A stretch of DNA of 64,000 bases from Rhizoctonia solani. Taxonomy: Eukaryota; Basidiomycota; Agaricomycetes; Cantharellales; Ceratobasidiaceae. This document shows positions 1 to 9,963 of this stretch, in pieces (the first letter of the stretch is position 1; every line of letters begins with the position of its first letter). A program made the position numbers and the translations under genes. The notes beneath the pieces were generated by a model that was not told the origin of the DNA, ran no database searches, and was given only the letters and a program-made list of their open reading frames with translations. The stretch spans positions 682,001 to 746,000 of the forward strand of contig NC_057377.1 in the NCBI RefSeq assembly GCF_016906535.1, in the 5' to 3' direction.

Positions 1-434
1 CACCTGAGTGATACATGAGATATAAATAAATAAATGTCTTAGTTTAGTAATATCCGTGTCACAGGAACTCGTGGGTGCAGATCACATATCTTATTTGGAG
101 ATAATTTACAGAAAATATTATTTTTCACGTGTTTTACATGTATTCGCTCATCATTCGGCTCATTTTGAATTTGAATGATTTAGTTAACATTTATATCTCT
201 GCATATCAGTTTGAGAAACAGTTGGTATCTTGGTACGGTTTCAGCTTGTACATACTTGGTTATGTCATCAATCAATGCGGAATACATGCAGTACGCGCAT
301 TGTTGAGCGTGACGGCGGTAGGTAGACACGTATGCCTATTTATGAGCTTATACTACGGTGTAACTGGGATAAACTAGCTTGTGCTTGTATCTCTCCATCA
401 CTTGATTTCAACCGTTGTATCTATCTTGCCCACA
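1..434. other. 5' flank, no gene recognised
   Basis: AT-rich sequence ahead of the transposase gene. Short open frames exist (for example 129-377) but show no family resemblance and no splice logic. I looked for a terminal inverted repeat belonging to the downstream transposon and could not identify one. Confidence 0.5.
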
Positions 435-3400
435 ATGGATGCTGGAGATAGAGGGCCGTTAGCGAAACGGCAACGTCGCGTAAGTCCTACTAAGTATTCA
501 AAAAATGCTAATTAGTAAATTCTCCAAAAGTCCCATCATAAAGAGCGCCCTTTGGAGCTATGCTACTGCGCAAGGTGCAAGGGACAGGTGAAACAGAAGG
601 TAGCAACTATCAACGATCACCGACTTCGCTACCCACACCCCATCAAAAACCTGCCGGCACAACCCCTAGGCGTGGATGAAACAGTCATTGTACCGCAATA
701 TTTAGAACCGGTGCGCTCTGGCATTATACCCGATGAACAGGGCCTTGATCAACAATCGTTTCGCGGCTCTCTCGAGCCACAATCACCTACACCCAGTGGC
801 GCTGGTCAGGCAAGAGATTGTGCTTCACCAAACCCTCCTCTATTGCCTCGCATCCTTGACAACTATCGACCGCCAGTCCCGCTAGGTGACCCAGAGAGGC
901 TAAATGACCCAGAAGAGGGGATCGAACCTGGTCTCTTGGCCGCAGCGGAGGAGTTGGAACGTGTGTATGACTTCAATGAACTGATCGACAATTCAGGCAA
1001 CCTTGACAACAATCACCCGGATTACCTGTTCGAAAACGCGCTCGATGATACTGACTTTGGACTTCCGGATGTTCAAGAGCAAGATACTGGAGTTCTACCT
1101 CGATTCGACTTTGCAGGTAGTATTGAGCCCGAGGATCCCGAAGAGCCTGAAGAGCCTGGATGCGGTCTTGATGATATTGATGAGCCGAACAATTTTTGTG
1201 CCGCGTTTAGAGAGCCGGCTTTGATTCGCAATGCATATATTGATGCATTTGTCCAAAAGACACTATATAGAGCGACTCACCAGGCATTAACACATCAACT
1301 AAAGGCTTCTCGGCGAACCATTTCATCGCATCCTGATATTACGATTGACCATATTAATGGTATGGCCCAGACTATTACAACAGTGGAGCGTCGACTGGGT
1401 GTTAACACCGGCGAGATCATAACAACTTTCACATTGTGTCCTGTATGCAAACGACGATATTCACCCGAGTACATCAAAGAAACAGATGATCACCACTGTC
1501 TAAATGACGAATGCGATGGTGTACTTTTTGTATATCATAGGCTTGCTTCCGGAGTTTGTCGTAAGGTTTCTAAGCTTACTTACCCTTACGCATCGCCTAT
1601 TCCATGGCTGCGTCATATATTTAGCCTTCCTGGGATGTCAGAGTTGATGCAAACTTGGCGGTCTGGAGACGATGATCATGGAATTAAACCCCCAGTTTCC
1701 AACGAAGATTGGATGCGCAACCTCAATCACAATAAGGAGCTGGGGAATATCACGGAAGGATGGGGTTGGCGATCTACCATGGCAGGGCTCCAGCAAGTTC
1801 AAGACCCCGACACTCGCAATGTCATTGACGAGAGCGGACCTGACCCACCTATTCGATTTGTTAGTCTTCCGTATGGTATATCGTTCTCACTGAACACAGA
1901 CTGGTAAAGGATTTACTCAATTTCACTGAAAGTCTATGCTCAAATCCAGCATTAGGTTTCACGCGACCAAAGAAGGAAGCTATTCGGTTGGGGCATGTTA
2001 CCTTGTAATCAATAATTTACCTCGGCACATGCGATTCCTACGCGAGAACATTTCATTGTCGATCGTAATGCCCGGGCCTAATGAGCCTAATGAATATGCT
2101 CTTGACCAAATGTTAGACCCGTTAATCGATGATATATTGAGGCTCAAGCAAGGTCAGTAGCTCCTCCCAGTTCTCGACTATCAAACTAAACAACATTAGG
2201 AGTACGTATGTTGGTCAGACGAGGAGATCCACCTGTATATGAAGAAGAAGTTGTATATGGCGAGCTCACTCAACATATTGCTGATCTTATTGCACGCATA
2301 AAGATGGGTGAAGGTGCGGGTGTTAAATCAGAAGCAAACTTTTGCCTCTACTGTCGATCACATCTATCTAATCTCTCAGTGTTGGAGGGATATATGCGTC
2401 AAGGTATCTTTGCGCCATGATTCTTTTAAGAATTTATTGGCCATATTTATCTGAAAAAGTATTACAGACTGACTTTTGTTAATTACCGTGCTAGATTTTG
2501 AGCCCCGAGATCCACAGGAAGACTTGAACAATGTATATAGATGGAAGTCTCGGCCAACACAGCAAGCACAAAGAGATCTATTTAACGTTACAGGGAATAG
2601 ATTTACATCATTACACCGCCTTCCTGGCTGGCATACCTCAACCTCATCACCTCTTGATACAATGCATTTACTTTATCTAGGCGGAATGAATTGGATTGTT
2701 AAGCAAATTTTAGTCGGCCCTGGAATGATTGTCAGGCGAGAGTTTGGCGGGCCGGAGCCGCAAGACATCTTCAATGACTGTCTGGATCACATGTGGATGC
2801 CTAAGAATTTCCAGCAATTACCCCCCAAGGTGCGTAACAGTTGTTTCCGAGTTTAACAATTTTGGCTCATCAAAGCCAAAGCTTGGGCAAACTCGCACCT
2901 CAACTAAAGCCAATCAATGGAAATTGACCGCTCGGGTCATTTTTATACCATTGTATCTTGCATTCAGGGATGGCGATACAATTCAGCCCATATTGGTGCC
3001 TCGAGGGAATCGGAACTCACCGGGTGCCAAACACCAAGCATACCGGGCCAAACTATTACACCAGCAGCGCCAGAAGTACTACGCCTCAATTGGTCAAGCC
3101 AATCGGTGCCCTCGTTTAGAGGAATGTTTTCCTTCGCGGAATCTTCAATTTCATTACCGCCAGGTTCTGCGCTTCTGTTTGGCAACATCCATCTTAGACA
3201 AACGCAACATTACCCCAGCAAACATTTTGTTTGCGACTGGACTCCTTGAAACTATGTGTAAGGACTACATCACTCATAATATACCGTTGTCTCCAAACTT
3301 TCACTACATGATGCACCTTGAAGAGTTTCTCCTCAAAACTGGATCCGTTTACAACACCCATGTATGGGCTATGGAACATGCCAATGGCGTATTATCCCGT

Positions 3401-4389
3401 ATAAATCATAATGGGAAAGGAGGCGGAGTTCTTGAAGGAACGCTTATGCGTGGTTGGTGGAGACATATGACGTTACAAAACCTGGTAGACTCTCTTATCT
3501 CAAAGCTGTTATAATACGCTAATTTAATACCACAGATCAAGAGCTTACAAGCATTGCCCAATCGCACGCCAGATGATACAAGTGTATTAAACGATCTCCT
3601 TACGGCACTCAGAGGAGGAAACAAGCACGCTCAACAAAGGGGGACTCTAATGGCCTTCATCGCACAGTGCCAAACTGAGTACACTCAACAACATGGAATT
3701 GAAAGTTGGTACCTGACTAAATATTTGTGTTCACATTTTGACTTTAGTTTTGATGCATGTCAGAACCGATTAGACTATCGTCACAGTCGCGACTCATTAA
3801 CTTGGAGAAAGCCGGCCTTTACAAGACAGTTTTTGAGTTCTGCACCGCAAAATGGCCCAATGCAGGAATTTTTGGGCCAAACGTCATTGGTGTGCACTAT
3901 CTGGCCCCTCACGGCATGGTTAGGAACCACAGCTATGTTGAATTCAATGGGATTCGCTATGGGTCACACGAGCATACAAGTGGCAAAGGTTATTGTTACG
4001 CCTATATTGATAATCGGCAGGCAGTACGGATTGAACGCATCTTGGCTATTGAAATACCTGGAACCCGTTTTCGCGGTATATGTGTATTAGTGCGCTTATT
4101 TCAAGCACCAGAAGTTGAACCAGACTTCCCTTGGGCAGCATGGTGTGTCTTTGTTGTACTCTCCCTTATTAGAGGTCTATACTAATTGGTCCTCAGGTCA
4201 GAGAACCTTGGGGTGAATAGCTGGGTCTTTGGAGCTTTGGGAGAGACTATAACAATAGATGTTGCTCAACTCTCTGGGACATTTGCTTTATTTATTGTCC
4301 CAACAAGTGGTCTCAGATACTGGGTATCAGTTGAACTAGATAGCATTGGATTAGGGTACAGATTAGACAATGAGGATGAGGATGTGTGA
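435..4389 (+). CDS. CACTA (EnSpm)-type Tnp2-like transposase, possibly broken
   Basis: Probable transposase of a CACTA-class DNA transposon of the kind abundant in agaricomycetes. The start at 435 gives a 15-codon exon ending in a basic run (435-479). Further exons: 546-1903, 1950-2152, 2200-2403, 2495-2829, 2876-3484, 3536-about 3735, about 3765-4142 and 4197-4389. The first large exon carries two CxxC clusters (CYCARCKG and CPVCKRRY), which suggests zinc binding. The middle has the Tnp2-like block LPGWHTSTSSPLDTMHLLYL followed by GGMNWIVKQ. The later part has NFHYMMHLEEF and a MEHANGVLSRINHNGKGGG-like segment typical of the family. All junctions up to 3536 keep phase; the junction near 3735-3765 does not resolve cleanly, so the gene may be frameshifted there. 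The C-terminus ends with an acidic NEDEDV. Terminal repeats were not found, so mobility is unproven. Confidence 0.72.
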
Positions 4390-5194
4390 GAGTGTACATT
4401 ATTATAGTTGAACCCTAGTGCTGCTCATAGCTACAGTAGAATGTAATCTAAGTCCTAGAATACTATGAGTACATTTATGAAAATATAATAGATGAGCAAT
4501 CAAAAGAATCTAGTGCACATAGAAACCAGGTGTGGAGTGGCAGATCAGCTTATATATTGTATTTGTCTCTGTTTGTCAATACCATGACTCAGTGCTTGCA
4601 CACCTAGTTGCTTCCTTCCCTTACCAAGTCCTACAAGCTCAATGTTGCTTGCAGTTTCTCTGAAGTATTTTCTCCCTGTTTCTGAAAGTCCCACCTGCCC
4701 TCACCTTGACTTGTTATATAACCTGATTTGACTGCCCATGTTACAGCCCCAAGAATCATACTATCAGATTTGGCTAAATTTTCTATTATCTTTAGTATTT
4801 TTTACAAACTCTTCACATGTACTTTGAAGTCATGTGACCTTGGCACTTTACTACAAGAGCTTGGCGCTTTACTACAAGAGCTTGGCGCTTTACTACAAGA
4901 GCTTGGCACTATACTTGCCAATATACTGTGCCAAGCTCTTGCCAAGATGCTGTGCCAAGGAACAGTTAGATAACAAGAAGCTTCTGTGCAGTCCACAGCA
5001 TGTGTCCTAGACTTCTGGTGGGATGCCAAGGGTGCTGGTGCTTGTGACTGTGGGTTACAATGGGGAAACCACTCAAGGCAGTGAGGGGCTATCCTACAAC
5101 AACTAACTATCTAACTACAGCAACAAGTGTCCTAGATGTCTGTTAGGACATCAAGGGGATGGTGCTTGTGGCTGCAGGGTACAAGTATGAGAAA
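4390..5194. other. Repeat-derived spacer with LTR fragments
   Basis: No gene seen. From about 4770 the sequence resembles the 5' part of the local LTR family (short AT tract, then a region matching the LTR segment before its CACGTG palindrome) and includes a 21-bp tandem repeat. 5001-5194 resembles the host repeat also found near 7000-7275 and 8140-8340. Confidence 0.55.
4839..4901. repeat. 21-bp tandem repeat, three units
   Basis: Three consecutive 21-base units (4839-4859, 4860-4880, 4881-4901) beginning CTTGGC and ending CTACAAGAG, differing at one base, followed by a partial fourth unit. They lie where the local LTR normally has its CTTGGCGCTTATTATGCCAAG segment, so they look like a local amplification inside an LTR fragment. 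Confidence 0.8.
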
Positions 5195-5756
5195 TGTTGT
5201 GTACCACTGTAAGGTGGACACACACTAGTGGGGGCGGGCGCTTAAGGCCGTATCTAGTACAAGACACTGCTGACCTATCTACTATCTAGGCTACACTACT
5301 ACCGCTTAAGGCAGTCTACTACTTCTATGCTACTGGCAATGGGGCCTTAGGCCTGGAGGTGTGGTAGGTCAAGTGGGGGTTAACATTTGAGACACAGTGG
5401 GGGCTGGCTACTTAGCTGGCTGGACTATCCTCCTCAATGGATATGAGACAAGGTAAAATTGACTTGGGGTTTCCAAGCAATTTCCCTCTTGTATTTATAC
5501 ACAAGAGAACTATCTACAGGTGGTCAAAGCTTGTGAGAAAAGAAGGAAGGATATGAAAAAGGAAGCGTGCTGCGGGCTGCGCAGAAGCGTGGATTTCTCC
5601 TAAGCGCCCTTGGCACGGCATCTCAGCGCAGCATCCTGGCATAATAAGCGCCAAGATCACGTGATCAAAAAACATAAGATAAACAGTTTGGAAAAAATAG
5701 TAAAAATATCAGAAAAAACGTGTGGTTCTAGTGGTATATGTTAGAGGGTTGTAACA
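5195..5756 (-). mobile_element. Solo LTR, 562 bp, target duplication AGAAA
   Basis: Begins TGTTGTGTACCACT and ends GGGTTGTAACA, the TG..CA ends of an LTR. It is flanked by the identical 5-mers AGAAA at 5190-5194 and 5757-5761. It is homologous along its length to the units at 6237, 7278 and 8560. The strand is set by the TATATATA-like promoter motif seen in the better-preserved copies. No internal retrotransposon region or second LTR adjoins it, so it is a solo LTR left by recombination. Confidence 0.88.
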
Positions 5757-5856
5757 AGAAAGTTGCTTAAGGCAACTGTGTTACACCCTCTTAACATATA
5801 CCATTGGATTTGGACAGTTTTTCTGATATTTATAGTATTTTTTATGGACTTGATAC

Positions 5857-6029
5857 TGTCATAAACAGAGGAAAATAGAACTAGCTGGAATTGAACCAGC
5901 TTGACCACTAAGCCATAGAGCCCTATTATTCCTCTGCTGACAACCCATGATTACACCTGCTACCCCCCAAATTTGGGCTTGGGCCAGCATGCAACCACTT
6001 GTACTGGTCATGTGACTGTGTCCAGGGCA
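5857..6029 (-). mobile_element. 173-bp TG..CA element with tRNA-like core, target duplication GATAC
   Basis: Begins TGTCATAAACAGAGG and ends CCAGGGCA, flanked by GATAC at 5852-5856 and 6030-6034. The complementary strand contains TGGCTTAGTGG (A-box-like) and GGTTCAATTCC (B-box-like), separated by far less than in a true tRNA. A nearly identical copy of the same length lies at 9216-9388 on the plus strand, and a partial copy at 9912-9963. TG..CA ends plus a 5-bp duplication suggest a very small LTR (TRIM type), whereas the box motifs suggest a SINE; I cannot decide between them. Confidence 0.7.
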
Positions 6030-6236
6030 GATACCTATTGTTTTTCAATCATGTGATCTTGGCGCTTATTATGCCAAGATGCTGTGCCAAGATGCCATGC
6101 CAAGGGTGCTTAGGAGAAATCCATGCTTCTGTGCAGTCCACAGCACACTTCTCTTTTCACATTGATACTTCCTTTCTCACAAAGCATGGACCATGTAAAT
6201 AGTTTACTCTTGTCTATATATACAGCAGGAGAATTG

Positions 6237-6798
6237 TGTTGTACACCACTGTAAGGTGGGTACACGCCAGTGGGAGCAGGCGCTTACGGCCATACTACTA
6301 CAAGCAGGGCTTATGTAATCTACTGTATCCAGGCTATTCTACTGTCATGTAAGGTGATCTACGTCTATCTACTGGCAAAGGGGCCTTAGGCCTGGGAGGT
6401 GTGATGAGTGAGATAAGGGGGTTAACATCTGGGAACTACTGGGGGCTGGCTACTTAGCTGGCTGACTAATCCTCCTCAATGAATATGAGACAAGGTAAAA
6501 TTGACTTGGGGTCTCCAAGCAATTTTCCTGCTGTATAAATATGCAAAGGGGTGCTATCTACATGGTCTGTGCGCATGAGAAAGGAAGTACATGAAGAAGA
6601 TAGGAAGCCTGCTGCGGGCTGCACAGAAGTGTGGATTTCTCCTTAGCGCCCTTGGTGCAGCATCTTGGCGCAGCATCTTGGCATAATAGGTGCTGGGATC
6701 ACATGATCACAAAACATAAGATACAGAGTTTGTAAAAAATACTAAAAATATCAGAAAATTCAGGCAAGTCCAATGGTATATGTGACAAGGGTGTAACA
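6237..6798 (-). mobile_element. Solo LTR, 562 bp, target duplication AATTG, nested in another LTR
   Basis: Begins TGTTGTACACCACTG and ends GGTGTAACA, with AATTG at 6232-6236 and 6799-6803. Removing it restores the sequence GCAGGAGAATTGCTTGG, which matches the uninterrupted promoter stretch of the other copies near 7548, 8830 and 9403. It therefore inserted into an existing member of the same family in reverse orientation. Confidence 0.9.
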
Positions 6799-6990
6799 AA
6801 TTGCTTGGAGACCCCAAGTTGATTTTACCTTGTCTCTCATTCTAGACAGGTTATCAGAAACCAGCTAAGTAGCTGGTTGTCAGTAGTTTACACACTCACC
6901 CCTTTAACCAGACCTACCACACCTCCAGGCCTAAGGCCCCCCCACAATTGCCAGTAGTTAGTTAGTAGCTGCCCTAAGTGACTTAGATTC

Positions 6991-7277
6991 AGTAGTTTAG
7001 TGTCCTAGATGTCTGTAAGGGGCATTGAGGCAGCAGACACTTATGGCTGTATGTACTAAGTAAGAAACTGCTTAAGGTGGTGAGAGTGCTACCTACAATA
7101 GCAAACTACCTAATTACAATGACCATGCACTATAAGGCAGCAGCAAGCTATGTAAGTACAGTGAGAACAGTGCTTAAGGCATGTAACTTAGTGGTTTCTG
7201 GCTGTAAGGCCTTGTACAAGTAGAGAGATGAAACAAGAGGTAATTGACCTGGGTGTTACCATGGTTGGTTGGCCTCC
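6991..7277. repeat. Host repeat related to 8140-8340
   Basis: Contains the segment AACAAGAGGTAATTGACCTGG followed by a TTACCATGGTTG-like stretch, which recurs near 8270 with small differences. No coding potential was recognised. It forms the left flank of the LTR at 7278. Confidence 0.6.
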
Positions 7278-7838
7278 TGTTACACCCTCTTAAACATATG
7301 CCACTGGAACTGCCTATTCTTTCTAATATTTATGGTATTTTTTACAATCTCAATATCTTATGTTTTTCAATCACATGATCTTGGTGCTTATTATGCCAAG
7401 ATGCCATGCCAAGATGCTGTGCCAAGGGCGCTTAGGGGAAATCCACACTTCTGCGCAGCCCACAGCATGCTTCTCTTTTCACATGGACTCTTCCTTTCTC
7501 ACAAGCACAGACCATGTACATAATTCTTTTCTGTCTATATATACAGTAGGGAAATTGCTTGGAAACCCCAACTCAATTTTACCTTGTCTTTCATCACAGA
7601 CAGGTTCCAGTAGCCAGCTAAGTAGCTGGACATCAGTAGTAACATCTCTCACCCCTTGATTAGACTCATCACACCTCCCAGGCCTAAGGCCCCCTTGTAG
7701 TCTCAGTAGTTAGGAATTAGCCACCTTAAGCAGTTGTAGATACAGTAGTATAGCCTAGTTGATTAGTCGTTAGTGTTTAGGTATGGCCTTAAGCACCCCT
7801 TTTGAGTGTGTGACCAACCTTACAGTTGGGTCACAACA
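7278..7838 (+). mobile_element. Solo LTR, 561 bp, target duplication CCTCC
   Basis: Begins TGTTACACCCTC and ends GGGTCACAACA, flanked by CCTCC at 7273-7277 and 7839-7843. The related unoccupied sequence around 8323-8335 reads ACCCTCCTTATATATT across the junction, giving independent support for the insertion point. The TATATATACAG motif near 7538 sets the promoter strand. Confidence 0.9.
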
Positions 7839-8420
7839 CCTCCTTATATATTCTACAGTCAAACTATTTACAAATACAAGATATCAAATATGTAATCCAA
7901 TAAGAACCCCAATCCTACTGCAGCCTTACTCATGCATACATGTCACTGATGTGTCATAGTGATGTAATCAAGTGGAGGTGGCTATGTGTGCTGAGTAAGC
8001 ACAGACAGGGACATGGCTTGGTGCTTAGTGTGTAATATAAGCACCAAAGTCACATGATTGAAAATGTTGTCTGTTTGTCTTTGTTTAAAATTGAGAAAAT
8101 GGGAATAAATTCCCTGGTATCAAGTGTGTCTATGACAACAAGACACTCTAAGGCATTGACAAGTTAGCTAAGTACAATGGGAAAGTTGCTTAAGGCAACA
8201 AGTATGTTGTATCTACTGAGTAACTTAGTGAACCTGGACCTATAGTCCTGTGTACAATGAGTGGAGACAACAAGAGGTAATTGACCTGGGGATTACCATA
8301 GTTGATTACCCTCCTTATATATTATACAACTCTACAGGGGCCCCAAAAACCCAGGAGCCCTCTGGAGTGCTCTGGTTTGGGGAACCCCCTTGCTAGGATC
8401 TGACAAATCTGGATTGCTTG
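7839..8420. repeat. Host repeat sequence, no gene
   Basis: Continues the repeat split by the LTR at 7278. The segment at about 8140-8340 is a second copy of the flanking repeat and carries the unoccupied insertion site. No open frame with family resemblance was seen. Confidence 0.5.
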
Positions 8421-8559
8421 TGTTGTACACCAACTGTAAGGTTGGGTGCTTGCTAATGGACAGGTGCTTAAGGCCATAATACTACACTGCAAATCTATCT
8501 AAGGCTAAGTCAACACTGCTTAAGGCAGTCTACTGGGTGGTATCTACAATATGGGAAGG
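8421..8559 (-). mobile_element. LTR fragment interrupted by a solo LTR
   Basis: Begins TGTTGTACACCAACTGTAAG like the minus-orientation LTRs and keeps the TGCTTAAGGC segments, then is cut at 8559 by the solo LTR at 8560. The continuation after 9124 (CCTAAGGCC...) diverges quickly, so this copy is old or truncated. Confidence 0.6.
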
Positions 8560-9119
8560 TGTCATAACCTCCTAATATATACCATTGGACTCGCACGTTT
8601 TTTCTGATATTTTTAGTATTTTTTACAGACTTGATATCTTTTGTTTTTCGATCACGTGATCTCGGCGCTTATTATGCCAAGATGCCGCGCCAAGATGCCG
8701 TGCCAAGGGCGCTTAGGAGAAATCCACGCTTCTGCGCAGCCCGCAGCACGCTTCTCATTTGTCTTAGCTACTTCTTTCTCCCACACGCACGGACCATGTA
8801 GATAGTGTGCTTTGTCTATATATACAGCAGGGAAATTGCTTGGAGACACCAAGTCAATTTTACCTTGTCTCATCTCATTGAGGAGGACCCATCCAGCCAG
8901 CTGAGTAGCCGGCCCCCAGTAGTATCAGTAGTTACCCCTTACCTGCGCTTACCACACCTCCAGGCCTAAGGCCCCCTTGCAGTTAGCACCTCTTGAAAGT
9001 CCACCTTAAGCGGTATTAGTATAGCCTTAGATACTTAGTTAGGTAGAACAGTGTCTGTATTAGTTACGGCCTTAAGCGCCCATCACTAGCGTGTACCCAC
9101 CTTACAGTGGTGTACAACA
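8560..9119 (+). mobile_element. Solo LTR, 560 bp, target duplication GAAGG
   Basis: Begins TGTCATAACC and ends GGTGTACAACA, with GAAGG at 8555-8559 and 9120-9124. It contains the GATCACGTGATC palindrome near 8650 and a CTATATATACAG promoter-like motif near 8815. It is the best preserved member of the family, with more GC at sites that have decayed to A/T in the others, so it may be the youngest. Open frames inside it are incidental. Confidence 0.9.
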
Positions 9120-9124
9120 GAAGG

Positions 9125-9215
9125 CCTAAGGCCAGTGGTGAGCTATCTACTGGTAAGTGAAACCCTGTAAGGGGCAAGGGACTACTTGTTGTAGACACAC
9201 ATATACCAAGGGAAT
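9125..9215. other. Unclassified repeat remnant
   Basis: Starts with the LTR-like CCTAAGGCC but soon loses similarity. It separates the solo LTR from the second copy of the 173-bp element. Confidence 0.4.
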
Positions 9216-9388
9216 TGTCCTGGACATGGTCACATGACCAGTACAAGTGGTTGCATGCTGGCCCAAGCCCAAATTTGGGGGGTAGCAGGTGTAATCATGG
9301 GTTGTCAGCAGAGGAATAATAGGGCTCTATGGCTTAGTGGTCAAGCTGGTTCAATTCCAGCTAGTTCTATTTTCCTCTGTTTATGATA
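9216..9388 (+). mobile_element. Second copy of the 173-bp element with tRNA-like core
   Basis: Same length as, and near-identical to, the reverse complement of 5857-6029. The tRNA-like part is an outer stem 9311-9322 with 9367-9377, a D-arm-like hairpin 9332-9346 and a T-arm-like hairpin 9346-9360 with the loop TTCAATT. No anticodon arm is present. The 5-mers flanking this copy do not match, so one side has probably been rearranged. Confidence 0.7.
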
Positions 9389-9911
9389 CTATATATACAG
9401 CAGGAAAATTGCTTGGAGACCCCAAGTCAATTTTACCTTGTCTCATATTCATTGAGGAGGACACTTCCAGCCAGCTAAGTAGCTGGCCCCCATTGGTAAC
9501 AGTACTTACCCCACTACCTTACTCATCACACCTCCCAGGCCTACTCAGCAAAATATGTGGGGTGGAATAACATGTGATTACATGTAATTGGGGTGTTGTA
9601 ACATCAGGGGTTTGGTAATGGTGTAATTGGTGTTACATGATGTTACAACTGTATATCACATCAGCGTTATCACATGTATTTGTGTAATGACATGTTATTG
9701 GTGTGTCAATACACCATTACCAAACCCCTGGTGTTACAAGAAAAATAGTTTTTGCTGAGTAAGGCCCCATTGTCAGTAGTAGATAGTGGAAGGACACCTT
9801 AAGCATCATTAGTATAGCCTAGATTACATAAGCAGTTAGTTTTGCCTTGTAATAGTTACAGCCTTAAGTGCCCGCCACTAGCAAGTACCCACCTTACAGT
9901 GGTGTACAACA
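9389..9911 (+). mobile_element. LTR 3' fragment carrying a MITE
   Basis: Resumes the LTR at the CTATATATACAGCAGG promoter stretch and continues to its end GGTGTACAACA at 9911. It is interrupted by a 216-bp TA-flanked element (9544-9759). The first half of the LTR is absent. Confidence 0.72.
9544..9759. mobile_element. MITE, 216 bp, TA target duplication (Tc1/mariner-like)
   Basis: Terminal inverted repeat CTCAGCAAAA at 9544-9553, mirrored by TTTTGCTGAG at 9750-9759, with TA at 9542-9543 and 9760-9761. The uninterrupted relatives at about 7680 and 8962 read CAGGCCTAAGGCCC, with a single TA exactly at this place. Longer subterminal inverted repeats around GGGGTTTGGTAATGG (near 9609 and, inverted, near 9720) make most of the element self-complementary. 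There is no transposase gene. Confidence 0.9.
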
Positions 9912-9963
9912 GTGGTCAAGCTGGTTCAATTCCAGCTAGTTCTATTTTCCTCTGTTTATGACA
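9912..9963 (+). mobile_element. 3' fragment of the 173-bp element
   Basis: Matches the last 52 bases of the 173-bp element, from GTGGTCAAGC through the T-arm-like hairpin to TTTATGACA. It abuts the end of the LTR fragment, so the same 52 bases occur on both sides of that LTR. Confidence 0.7.

Larger units (their letters stand above)
5780..6990 (+). mobile_element. LTR fragment, host of two nested insertions
   Basis: Starts with TGTTACACCCTC, as do the complete plus-strand LTRs, and follows them through the AT tract, the palindromic CACGTG-like region, the CTATATATACAGCAGG promoter stretch and the CCTAAGGCCC segment. The last part of the LTR is missing and similarity fades near 6990. It is interrupted by a 173-bp element (5857-6029) and by a complete solo LTR in the opposite orientation (6237-6798). 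Confidence 0.75.

Noticed and set aside
8652..8873. Open reading frames inside the LTRs (also 5999-6202, 7269-7659, 9337-9570)
   Set aside because: They recur wherever the LTR recurs, change frame between copies and have no protein-family features.
9311..9377. A functional tRNA gene in the 173-bp element
   Set aside because: A- and B-box-like motifs are present, but the D and T arms abut, there is no anticodon arm, and the sequence recurs as part of a mobile element.
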